Shown: positions 4,861 through 10,649 of the stretch, one piece after another | Layout: each line of letters opens with the position of its first letter | Position numbering within the stretch: position 1 is the stretch's first letter | Origin: Nitrosomonadaceae bacterium | GTDB lineage: Bacteria > Pseudomonadota > Gammaproteobacteria > Burkholderiales > Nitrosomonadaceae | DNA: 10,649 nucleotides | Assembly (NCBI GenBank): GCA_024644425.1 | Contig: JAHELA010000046.1 | Coordinates: 1 to 10,649 of the forward strand | Direction of reading: 5' to 3' | The notes under the pieces: model-generated | What the model was told of the DNA's origin: nothing | Seen by the model: only the letters and a program-made list of their open reading frames with translations | Database searches by the model: none | Position numbers and translations under genes: made by a program

Positions 4861-5222
4861 CTTTTCAGAACTTTTAAAGCTTCTTCACTTTCAAATTTAA
4901 AGCCCTTCAACAGGATACTTGAAGTATCATGAGCAGTCTGATTTAGCTCTAACCTAAACACATAGAATTGTCCCAGCAGGGTAGGAGAACGAGAATTAAT
5001 TTGAAGCTTTTTTGTATTTGGGTAGTCGCTGATTTCATACTTTAATTTACTGATCCTCCATCTTTTATCTGCTGCCATAGTATTTGCTACACAATAAGCA
5101 AGTTCCTCATATTTACCTTTAACTTCTCCATAATAAACATAATCACCTTGTTTCTTTACACCTACAAGCCCACCACAACCGGATAGAATAATTAAAAATT
5201 GCGCTAAAATTATTATCTTCAT
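4845..5222 (-). CDS. small outer- or inner-membrane lipoprotein, unknown function
   Basis: This 125-aa protein has a type II signal peptide: MKIIILAQFLIILSGC, with the lipobox ILSGC placing the lipid-bearing cysteine at position 16. The residues after it are Gly-Gly, so no Asp retention signal is seen and an outer-membrane destination is plausible. The mature part alternates charged and hydrophobic residues in beta-like stretches (KKLQINSRSP, QFYVFRLELNQT). It carries two further cysteines (44 and 122) that could form a disulfide. I recognise no family. The Shine-Dalgarno is weak (AGAAG, more than 10 nt upstream). Downstream, the 77-aa frame overlaps its end by 16 nt on the same strand. Confidence 0.65.
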   Translation of the reverse strand: MKIIILAQFLIILSGCGGLVGVKKQGDYVYYGEVKGKYEELAYCVANTMAADKRWRISKLKYEISDYPNTKKLQINSRSPTLLGQFYVFRLELNQTAHDTSSILLKGFKFESEEALKVLKRCTKK

Positions 5223-5289
5223 GGGGCATATCTTCTAACATTGAGTGCGTGATTAGTATATTACGTCAAAGAGATTCAACAAGTCCAAA

Positions 5290-5382
5290 ATGACTCTAAA
5301 CGAAGTCAAGGCTGACCCAAAAGTTAACTTGTTAATATTCCTTGCTCGTCACATGAATAAAGCTGGATTCGCCAAAGAATAA
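5290..5382 (+). CDS. possible 30-aa ORF
   Basis: The frame MTLNEVKADPKVNLL then IFLARHMNKAGFAKE has an amphipathic, protein-like composition. It has no Shine-Dalgarno, and the frame is open upstream back to TAG 5254, which suits a gene remnant as much as a small gene. Its TAA lies inside the palindrome 5378-5393. I do not recognise it; low confidence. Confidence 0.2.
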   Translation: MTLNEVKADPKVNLLIFLARHMNKAGFAKE

Positions 5383-5393
5383 AAATTTTTATT
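5378..5393. terminator. 16-bp AT-only perfect palindrome
   Basis: AATAAAAATTTTTATT is its own reverse complement. It lies downstream of the large minus-strand gene (stop at 5436) and at the end of the possible 30-aa plus-strand ORF. The A/T runs resemble the U tract of a terminator but no GC stem is present, so activity is uncertain. Confidence 0.2.
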
Positions 5394-5435
5394 AACCAGA
5401 TATAGTTTTTATTATTTCTATTAAGTTAACTTTAG

Positions 5436-7664
5436 TTAATGTCTAAGGGGAGGTAATTGGTTTGGTTTAAGGCCGCAGTCTGTACGGTTTCGGCAGAATT
5501 TGTTATTTAGTCTATGATCAATGGCGGTACCCAATTTGGTGTTGCTGCTAGACCATTTATTTAGATTGACTATGTGATTATTTTTCAAAATAAGCATGGT
5601 AATAGGTGAGTACCAGTTAAAGAGCGTGTTGTTTCCGATGCGATCAACTACGATCCAATTCTTATTGAGGCGTATTCGTGAAGGATAGATTTTACAGTTT
5701 TCAGGTTCGGCCCCCATTGCTATTACGTCATAGTTTTCACTATTTACACCATGTTGAATTATCGAATTTGTCATCTGAAGTGTTCCGCCACATGGCATAT
5801 CGATGGAGCGACTATGAAATCCTTCCGCTCCCAGTAGGCGAACGTTTTCTAAGATAGTTTCCTGTGCGCGGCTTTTCAAAGTATGACCTGAGCCATATAC
5901 ATTGCGGATAGTTGAACGACGCAAAATAACGGAGTTAATAGTGCCTGCATAGAGGCCGTGTCCATAGGTGTCAGATCGGTCGTTTAGTCCCGTATTCTCA
6001 ATCAAGCTATCTTCTAAAATTAATTTGCCGCCACGATTATCTGTCAATATACCTATCACTGTGTTGTCTAGATGAATATGTTTGGCGGTCAGATGAAAAT
6101 TTTCCCCCTCAGCCTTGATACCGGCACAATTTTCATCAAGGCAGCCGGCTTTTCGTCCTTCGCCAAAAAAATCTTCAATCACAACCGAGCAACCATCACA
6201 ATCAACGTTGATGATCCCTTTTTCCTCAGCTACGCTCCAAAGCCGTACATCTTTGAGCTTTACAGTAAGGGACTTATTGATATAAAGACCATGGCCATAG
6301 AAACCAGGGGGAATTTGTACTATCGAGCCTTCCTTTGCTTCATCAATTAATTTTCTCAGATTTGTATTAGAGAGTTTTACGCCTTTTATGGACTTTGGAT
6401 GCTTGTATACCCATACGCCAGTCGTGTGATCTGAGAGTCCAACAAAGAGGTCATGTTCAGTAATGTACTGCCATTTTGAAAAGATATTTCCCGTAACATC
6501 TGATGAAGTATGATCGCCCGATGGGGGGCCTGCACTTGACCAATCATAGAAAGTCCAATTTGGCTCGGACTCATGTAAATTATCAATTATCAGGATTGTG
6601 TGCCTCCCATCCCAGGTGAAGACATTACCGTTTTTGTTAATAGCTAAAGATTTACCATGAAGTCTTTCGTTTGGTACAGAGAATGTTTTAGATACTTTGG
6701 TTTTGATATTACTGATAGTCAAAGTGTTGTGATGCAGAGACATGATTAGCCCGATTGGATGAAACTCAGCTATTCCATCTCCCCAATCTTCATCCTCCCA
6801 AAAAAGTTCTCCGATAAACCCAGTTGATGGATCAAATGTGTAAAGACTTGAGGAGTCTCCGACCATCATCATTCCATTTGGCAACTCCAGGGAGCGAGGA
6901 TAACCTAGGTATAGGTCATTGGGTGTAGCCAATCGGCGCCAGGTAAGTGGGGCTAAGCCATTTCGTTTTTCGTGGTGTGAAGGGTTGAATTCAAAAATAC
7001 CACTTCCTGCAACGGGACCAAATAGAAACCTCGAGTCTTTTTTAAACTGGCCTCTCTTAGCATCGAAACATGAACCGTCAGCCGCATCCATAGCAATTAG
7101 GAAAATAGTCTTGGTTTTTTTACTGAATTGTAGGCCGTCGTAAGTGTGTGTAGCACCTGGAACGCGACGCATGTCAGGTGCCCAACAATACTGAGTTATA
7201 TTTGATGTTGGAGTTTCTTCTTCGTCTGGAAACTGGAAGAAAAAGGTAAGTGGTGAGGGATTAGTAAGTCGTTTCCAGTGCCCATTTTTGAGGTTAAATT
7301 CGTAGACTTCATTACCCCCGTAATCAGAATGACCGCCTCCCATAAAATAGATTAGAAGATTCTTTTCGTCGAAAGCTGCACTATTCCAGGCTTCAAGCAC
7401 TGAGCTTGGCCCACTAACCATATAAGTTTTGTCATCTAGATTTGTTGGCCAGACTGCAGAGATTGACGGGTGCTTACCCTGCAAACGAATTTCGCACCAT
7501 CCGCCACCTTGTTTTTCAAGCTTGAATTTACAATCGATAAGATTAGTGCCTTTTTGTGCGGGAGGAAGTTTGAAAGGCGCGGCTATGGTTGAAGCTAAAG
7601 CTAAAGATTCAATACTAATATAAAGCAATAAAAGAATAGCAACATTTAAGCGCATGGTAAACAT
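5436..7664 (-). CDS. secreted kelch-like propeller plus right-handed beta-helix protein
   Basis: This is a 742-aa exported protein. Residues 1-25 form a signal peptide (MRLNVAILLLLYISIESLALA core), and a second in-frame ATG at codon 4 is an equally good start. Residues of about 66-425 look like a beta-propeller of the kelch/galactose-oxidase type: YFMGGGHSDYGGNEVYEFNL (106-125), SGIFEFNP (221-228), SLYTFDPSTG (273-282) and the closing VGLSDHTTGVWVYKHP. Residues of about 428-705 match right-handed parallel beta-helix proteins (pectate lyase/C5-epimerase fold). That part starts TNLRKLIDEAKEGSIVQIPPGFY and carries GHGLYAG (568-574) and GSGHTLKSRA (591-600), motifs I associate with secreted beta-helix proteins. 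Twelve cysteines suggest disulfides outside the cytoplasm. A role in binding or cutting polysaccharide is an inference; no catalytic residues can be fixed. The gene stands alone, is somewhat less AT-rich than its neighbours and has a weak Shine-Dalgarno. Confidence 0.85.
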   Translation of the reverse strand: MFTMRLNVAILLLLYISIESLALASTIAAPFKLPPAQKGTNLIDCKFKLEKQGGGWCEIRLQGKHPSISAVWPTNLDDKTYMVSGPSSVLEAWNSAAFDEKNLLIYFMGGGHSDYGGNEVYEFNLKNGHWKRLTNPSPLTFFFQFPDEEETPTSNITQYCWAPDMRRVPGATHTYDGLQFSKKTKTIFLIAMDAADGSCFDAKRGQFKKDSRFLFGPVAGSGIFEFNPSHHEKRNGLAPLTWRRLATPNDLYLGYPRSLELPNGMMMVGDSSSLYTFDPSTGFIGELFWEDEDWGDGIAEFHPIGLIMSLHHNTLTISNIKTKVSKTFSVPNERLHGKSLAINKNGNVFTWDGRHTILIIDNLHESEPNWTFYDWSSAGPPSGDHTSSDVTGNIFSKWQYITEHDLFVGLSDHTTGVWVYKHPKSIKGVKLSNTNLRKLIDEAKEGSIVQIPPGFYGHGLYINKSLTVKLKDVRLWSVAEEKGIINVDCDGCSVVIEDFFGEGRKAGCLDENCAGIKAEGENFHLTAKHIHLDNTVIGILTDNRGGKLILEDSLIENTGLNDRSDTYGHGLYAGTINSVILRRSTIRNVYGSGHTLKSRAQETILENVRLLGAEGFHSRSIDMPCGGTLQMTNSIIQHGVNSENYDVIAMGAEPENCKIYPSRIRLNKNWIVVDRIGNNTLFNWYSPITMLILKNNHIVNLNKWSSSNTKLGTAIDHRLNNKFCRNRTDCGLKPNQLPPLRH

Positions 7665-7708
7665 TATTAAATTTTAGGCAGTGAACCAACTTATCTAGAT
7701 TAACTTAT

Positions 7709-7739
7709 ATTATACCTTCCACACTATAAATCTTGACAA
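7709..7739 (-). promoter_or_regulatory. candidate sigma70 promoter for the beta-helix gene
   Basis: On the minus strand, TTGTCA (7734-7739) and a consensus TATAAT (7709-7714) are 19 nt apart, longer than the ideal 17. Transcription would start near 7702, giving a leader of about 40 nt before the ATG at 7664. The perfect -10 box and the position support it; the spacing weakens it. Confidence 0.4.
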
Positions 7740-7785
7740 CAAGTAAACCAACATATTCTGAGGATCCATTTTGATTCAAGAGCGT

Positions 7786-7826
7786 TTATGCAAAAATTTC
7801 TTTTGTAATAACTTATGCCAAAATTT
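7786..7826 (+). repeat. short direct repeat, two units 27 nt apart
   Basis: TTATGCAAAAATTT (7786-7799) and TTATGCCAAAATTT (7813-7826) differ at one base of 14. Two spaced units could be binding sites for a regulator of either divergent gene, or a chance of AT-rich sequence. With only two units, an iteron-type origin is not supported. Confidence 0.3.
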
Positions 7827-7980
7827 GAAATAAGAGGGTCTACCATTTATTATTAGTGGGGGTTATTCAGTTCCAATTTAAGGGTTTTGCTGGCTTCAAA
7901 TTGTTATATGTATTATGAGGCGCTCGTACGTGTGTGATAATTAATGGATAGCGGAACATTAAAAATGTTGCACAGAATAT

Positions 7981-8082
7981 TTTGATTAAATCGATTTAGT
8001 TTATTGTTGCATATTATTGTTAATAGTTTAAAAAGGAACGATAATTACTTAGTTGTTGGTTCAAGTCTGGCCAAAGCTACCA
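7981..8082 (+). repeat. tRNA-like dispersed repeat, copy C
   Basis: This copy aligns with copy B: TTGATT and TTTAGTTTAT near the left, and ATAAT, GTTGTTGGTTCAAGTCTGG and AAAGCTACCA at the right. The T-arm-like GTTGG-TTCAAGT-CTGGC has the canonical TTCAAGT loop of real tRNAs, with a stem relying on several G-T pairs. It ends exactly in ACCA (8079-8082). The anticodon-arm part is decayed. A 12-bp palindrome, TAAATCGATTTA (7987-7998), lies in its left part. Unlike copies A and B it lies between divergent genes, so it would be in the leader region of the 8178 gene. Confidence 0.5.
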
Positions 8083-8177
8083 TATAAAATATATAGAGGT
8101 GAGGCCGCATATTTTTCTATTTTCAAAAAGTATTTGAGTTAGTTTGTTCCCAATAACAGTTACGTTTTAAGGAAGCT

Positions 8178-8921
8178 ATGCAAATTGAATTAATTATCCT
8201 AGTTGTCCTAGCTGTTATTATAGTTTGTGCGGTTTATTGGTATCTGCATCGGGCTAAATCTGTTAATTCGTCATCATTGAAGTTTGGCCCGACAAAAATA
8301 GAGGCCCTACCAGAGACGGACCCGTTCTTACAGAAGATCGCTTCTGATAAAGCAGACATAGATAAGGCAACTATCCTTGCAGTGCAGCAGCACGAGAATG
8401 AGCTTGAACAAAGATTTGCCAGCGATATGAAACACGTGAAAATAATGGAGCAGCTATCACAATTTGCGCGCGTAAATGAGCTTGACGAAGCACTAATTGC
8501 TCTCTGGGAGGAGATAAAGAACTATCCTGAGTGGTCTAGACAAGAGGACCCGGACAAATGGAATAAATTAAATCTAACAGGTATCAGTGGCTTAAATGAC
8601 AAAGATACAAGTACAGTCGAGTTTATGCGTGGCGCGCAGCAATTTAGAATAAGTAGGCGAGTTCAGAGTGGTGTGAAGGAGACAATTGCTGGGCTCTCGT
8701 TATTTGAAGATGATAAAGAAGTCTTCGCTATCGATTGCTTAATTACTTCTTGTGATGAAGAAGCCAAGCATATTTGTCAGCGTATCAATACATTTAAAAG
8801 ACGAGGTAACTGGGCTAGGGCAATACTCGAGTATTATGGCCAGCTTAAGATTGAAAAGAAAAACTCTTTAAATGATGTTAAATACTTCTGTGCAGCAGAA
8901 ATAAAATCACATTTCGATTAG
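8178..8921 (+). CDS. membrane-anchored cytoplasmic protein, unknown function
   Basis: This 247-aa protein has an N-terminal membrane anchor (IELIILVVLAVIIVCAVYWY, about residues 3-22). HRAK follows, so the positive-inside rule places the C-terminal 220 residues in the cytoplasm. That part is helical and charged. A segment rich in Gln, Glu and Lys (about 60-95) may form a coiled coil, followed by an acidic, Trp-containing stretch (LIALWEEIKNYPEWSRQEDP) and a basic C-terminal domain with ISRRVQSG and FKRRGNWARA. I recognise no domain. AAGGA 5 nt upstream makes a good ribosome site and fixes the ATG. It has no operon partner; a tRNA-like repeat lies 95 bp upstream and a 600-bp spacer follows. 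Confidence 0.75.
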   Translation: MQIELIILVVLAVIIVCAVYWYLHRAKSVNSSSLKFGPTKIEALPETDPFLQKIASDKADIDKATILAVQQHENELEQRFASDMKHVKIMEQLSQFARVNELDEALIALWEEIKNYPEWSRQEDPDKWNKLNLTGISGLNDKDTSTVEFMRGAQQFRISRRVQSGVKETIAGLSLFEDDKEVFAIDCLITSCDEEAKHICQRINTFKRRGNWARAILEYYGQLKIEKKNSLNDVKYFCAAEIKSHFD

Positions 8922-9123
8922 TAGTCAATCAGTAATATAAGCCACATTTCACGAGATATTGCGCTTTCATATATCTTCCTCTTGATATGCCTCCTCACAA
9001 GGTATCTTCGACAGGCAATGTAAAGAATGGTATTAAATCACACTATCTAAGACAAAAATTTAAGTAAATCATTGGTATATCTGTTGGTACATATAAACCT
9101 AATAATTATTGTACATTGAAAAT

Positions 9124-9164
9124 ATATGACATTTTGGCGCTTCTTAAGATATAGTTTGTCATAT
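9124..9164. repeat. 8-bp inverted repeat spaced by 25 nt
   Basis: ATATGACA (9124-9131) and TGTCATAT (9157-9164) are exact inverted repeats. The 25-nt interval contains the palindrome TCTTAAGA (9142-9149), close to but not exactly at the centre. It may be an operator pair or a cruciform; the location far from both flanking genes makes a role uncertain. Confidence 0.3.
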
Positions 9165-9418
9165 GTGAAATATTGCCCGCATATAAAAAAAGGATGTTTT
9201 TTTCTGGAGAGCTGTCGTATTTGTACTAAGAACTTTTCTACATAAGCGGTAGAGAAAAAGGAAATAGAGGTTAATGCTTATAGTGAAAGGTGTGCTTGCA
9301 TGCAATAATACATGCCAATTAAATCAGAGCTATTAAGGTTAAAGCCTTTCCTTTCGAATAAGTGCAAATAAGTATAAATTAGTAATAAATTCATGATGAC
9401 ATGATCCTTAAAATATAA

Positions 9419-9447
9419 TTGAGTCTTAATGTAAGAAGTCTTATTAT
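9419..9447 (+). promoter_or_regulatory. sigma70 promoter for the SYLF lipoprotein gene
   Basis: TTGAGT (9419-9424) and TATTAT (9442-9447) are separated by exactly 17 nt. Transcription would start near 9454, giving a 5' leader of about 95 nt before the ATG at 9550. Box quality and spacing make this one of the best promoters in the window. Confidence 0.5.
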
Positions 9448-9549
9448 TTTTAGAATAATCGAGTTCTTATTTGGGATATAGGAATAAAATATATTTTGGA
9501 AAATTAATATCAGGTTAGGGTTAAGTAAATTGTTATGGAGCATAAAAAT

Positions 9550-10110
9550 ATGAAAAATATAAAAGCTGGGTTATGTGGCTTGGTAATAGTTCTATTCTTT
9601 AGTGGGTGCGCTACTACAGCAGGAAATACTCCAGAAGCAAAGCGTCAAGCCGTTCTTGCTATGAAAAATGATACTCTTTCAGACCTTTATAATGTTCGTC
9701 CTGGGGCGAAAGCAGAGATTGCAGCGGCACCTGGTTATGCTGTTTTCGATAATGCAGGAATCTTGTTTTGGGTTACTGCCGGCACTGGTTATGGAGTTGT
9801 GCAACGCAAAGGGGCTAAGCCCGTTTTTATGAAGATGGCAGAATTGGGTGTTGGTGTAGGATTAGGTATTAAGGATTATCGTTTAATATTTATATTTCAT
9901 AACAAAGCGACCTTGGATAAATTTATCAATGAGGGCTGGGAATTTGGAGCAGGTGTCGATGCAGCGGCCAAAGCTGGTCATAAGGGTGGGGCTGTAGGCG
10001 GAGAGGCCTTAGCTGGCGATATAAGTGTTTACCAGTTAACAGAAAGTGGACTAGCAATCCAGGCCACGGTCAAGGGCACTAAGTACTGGAGAGACAGCGC
10101 TTTAAATTAA
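9550..10110 (+). CDS. SYLF/YSC84-domain lipoprotein
   Basis: This 186-aa lipoprotein has the signal sequence MKNIKAGLCGLVIVLFFSGC, with the lipobox cysteine at 20. I chose the ATG at 9550 over the in-frame ATG at 9535, because GGAG (9537-9540) lies 9 nt before 9550 and so looks like its ribosome site. The mature protein is a SYLF (YSC84-like) lipid-binding domain: YNVRPGAKAEIAAAPGYAVF (about 47-66), repeated Gly-rich strands (AGTGYGVV, LGVGVGLGIKDY), FHNKATLDKFINEGWEFGAG and the closing DISVYQLTESGLAIQATVKG. The family binds phosphoinositides in eukaryotes; in bacteria it is common as periplasmic or outer-membrane lipoproteins of poorly known role. It has its own promoter at 9419-9447, and no operon partner follows. 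Confidence 0.9.
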   Translation: MKNIKAGLCGLVIVLFFSGCATTAGNTPEAKRQAVLAMKNDTLSDLYNVRPGAKAEIAAAPGYAVFDNAGILFWVTAGTGYGVVQRKGAKPVFMKMAELGVGVGLGIKDYRLIFIFHNKATLDKFINEGWEFGAGVDAAAKAGHKGGAVGGEALAGDISVYQLTESGLAIQATVKGTKYWRDSALN

Positions 10111-10129
10111 GCTATCATGCTCTACATTT

Positions 10130-10189
10130 AATACCTCTGTGTTTGAAATAAGAAAAATCACACTGTGATTGGTATGGTTTTGAGGTATT
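10130..10189 (+). terminator. nested inverted repeats after the lipoprotein gene
   Basis: Outer arms AATACCTC (10130-10137) and GAGGTATT (10182-10189) enclose a palindrome AATCACACTGTGATT (10156-10170), which has 7-bp arms around one base. In RNA the inner part would form a 5-bp stem with a 5-nt loop. A T-rich stretch (TTATTTTTAT, 10194-10203) follows within 15 nt, so an end-of-transcript role is plausible but the structure is not a classic terminator. Confidence 0.3.
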
Positions 10190-10360
10190 TGCGTTATTTT
10201 TATAAATTACTTGCTATATGCTACTACCAGCTTAGGTTGCTACGTGTAGAAGTCATGAAATTGTATATGGTCGGAAGTATAAAGGGGATAATAGTTTTCA
10301 AGAAACAAAGTATATTATAGTGGTTGATAAAACCAATTCACTTTACTTAACTTAAGATAA

Positions 10361-10431
10361 TTTTAGTTGCATATAATAAACAGTTATATGTGATTGTCTA
10401 TTTGTCGGATTGAATCTAACTGGATTTTCCA
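10361..10431 (+). repeat. tRNA-like dispersed repeat, copy D (partial, decayed)
   Basis: GTTGCATAT near the left matches copy C, and TTTGTCGGATTGAATCTAAC matches the T-arm region of copy B at about two thirds of positions. It ends TTTTCCA at 10431. A stem CATATAA (10370-10376) with TTATATG (10384-10390) and a 7-nt loop lies inside. It is the weakest member of the family and could be a chance likeness. Confidence 0.3.
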
Positions 10432-10509
10432 TTTCCTTTTCTATAATTCTTGATCTATTTCTTCCATGTTCTCAGTCGGATAAGAAACTAAAGCGCAAGT
10501 AAATGCGCG

Positions 10510-10538
10510 TTGACTTGTAACCATAATGCATTCATAAT
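10510..10538 (+). promoter_or_regulatory. sigma70 promoter of tRNA-Tyr
   Basis: TTGACT (10510-10515) and CATAAT (10533-10538) are 17 nt apart. Initiation near 10545 would leave a leader of only about 8 nt before the mature tRNA 5' end at 10553, as is common for stable RNA genes. No strongly GC-rich discriminator is seen. Confidence 0.7.
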
Positions 10539-10552
10539 GGATAGTTTCGTTT

Positions 10553-10637
10553 GGAGGGGTTCCCGAGCGGTCAAAGGGATCAGACTGTAAATCTGACGGC
10601 ACTGCCTTCGAAGGTTCGAATCCTTCTCCCTCCACCA
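10553..10637 (+). tRNA. tRNA-Tyr (anticodon GTA)
   Basis: This is an 85-nt class II tRNA with encoded CCA. The acceptor GGAGGGG (10553-10559) pairs with TCCCTCC (10627-10633), discriminator A is 10634 and CCA is 10635-10637. The anticodon loop CTGTAAA (10585-10591) is closed by TCAGA/TCTGA and carries GTA at 10587-10589. The long variable arm (GGCACTGCC region) and the T arm GAAGG-TTCGAAT-CCTTC are intact. Length and most positions match E. coli tRNA-Tyr. In many gammaproteobacteria this gene heads or sits in a Tyr-Gly-Thr-tuf cluster; whatever follows here is beyond the window. Confidence 0.98.
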
Positions 10638-10649
10638 AATTTGGTGGTT

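Larger units (their letters stand above)
7665..8177. other. 513-bp divergent spacer
   Basis: This spacer lies between the starts of the beta-helix gene (minus) and the membrane-anchored gene (plus). It holds a candidate minus-strand promoter (7709-7739), a near-perfect direct repeat (7786-7799 and 7813-7826) and the tRNA-like repeat copy C (7981-8082). No ORF of note and no clear plus-strand promoter for the 8178 gene was found. Confidence 0.55.
8922..9549. other. 628-bp spacer with inverted repeats and a promoter
   Basis: No gene is supported. Besides the promoter at 9419-9447 and the inverted repeat at 9124-9164, it holds AGATAT/ATATCT arms (8954-8976), which could be a weak end of the 8178 gene. 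It also has a 7-bp A:T stem (A7 at 9185-9191, T7 at 9197-9203, loop GGATG) and the palindrome TTGCATGCAA (9296-9305). A 20-codon frame from ATG 9274, preceded by AGAGG at short spacing, is possible but unsupported. Confidence 0.5.
10111..10509. other. 399-bp spacer before the tRNA-Tyr promoter
   Basis: No gene is supported. The stretch holds nested inverted repeats (10130-10189), possibly the end of the lipoprotein transcript, and the decayed tRNA-like repeat copy D (10361-10431). The minus-strand frame that crosses from here into the tRNA is rejected as spurious. Confidence 0.6.

Noticed and set aside
6072..7623. Four frames of 64-92 codons (6072-6350, 6386-6586, 6919-7143, 7429-7623)
   Set aside because: All lie within the 742-aa beta-helix gene on other frames or strands and have no ribosome sites or motifs.
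9535..9549. Upstream in-frame ATG (9535) as start of the SYLF lipoprotein
   Set aside because: GGAG at 9537-9540 is well placed for the ATG at 9550, and starting there gives a cleaner lipoprotein signal sequence.
10441..10638. 65-codon minus-strand frame opening MVEGEGFEPSKAVPSDLQ
   Set aside because: It is the antisense reading of the tRNA-Tyr gene, a well-known false protein seen wherever this tRNA is conserved.
1..10649. Genomic island inserted at tRNA-Tyr
   Set aside because: Islands usually insert at the tRNA 3' end, which points out of the window; no integrase or repeat of the tRNA-Tyr 3' end was found on the left.
1..10649. CRISPR array or tandem repeat array
   Set aside because: No regularly spaced identical units were seen; the repeats present are dispersed and differ in spacing.

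Overview
The window is AT-rich, sparsely coding chromosomal DNA, most likely from a free-living, probably aquatic gammaproteobacterium. The best taxonomic anchor is the complete 85-nt class II tRNA-Tyr at the right edge, which closely resembles the E. coli gene and encodes its own CCA. The proteins are typical of Gram-negative bacteria: two lipoproteins with lipoboxes, a large secreted protein, a hemerythrin and an aldo/keto reductase. About two thirds of the window is coding, and the spacers of 300-630 bp are unusually long.

Layout. 1-1328: a possible 20-aa peptide, a 22-bp perfect palindrome, and a probable two-gene unit (50-aa ORF 542-694 overlapping a 99-aa coiled-coil gene by ATGA), surrounded by dispersed repeats. 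1329-2234: a four-helix membrane protein (minus), then a spacer with a 14-bp RNA-type stem inside a short ORF. 2235-3887: a hemerythrin-domain protein (plus) converging on an aldo/keto reductase (minus). 3888-5435: a patchwork of tiny genes, comprising a decayed-looking secreted-peptide frame with ATA in place of a start, a 79-aa secreted peptide, a 77-aa ORF and a lipoprotein. 5436-7664: a 742-aa exported protein with an N-terminal kelch-like propeller and a C-terminal right-handed beta-helix (minus). 8178-8921: an orphan membrane-anchored protein. 9550-10110: a SYLF/YSC84 lipoprotein with a good promoter. 10553-10637: tRNA-Tyr with its own sigma70-type promoter.

The genes do not form an obvious pathway. 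Most stand alone, in alternating orientations. The most distinctive signal is in the spacers. A repeat of about 100 bp occurs four times (1096-1196, 2797-2904, 7981-8082, and a more decayed copy at 10361-10431). Its 3' half looks like the anticodon arm, T arm and ACCA end of a tRNA of the Ile/Met type, although no copy folds as an intact tRNA. Two further short dispersed repeats (23 nt at 331/1039; a hairpin of about 31 nt at 219/1220) lie in the left part. All repeat alignments were made by eye and need a genome-wide search. No integrase, transposase, CRISPR array or phage gene could be supported.
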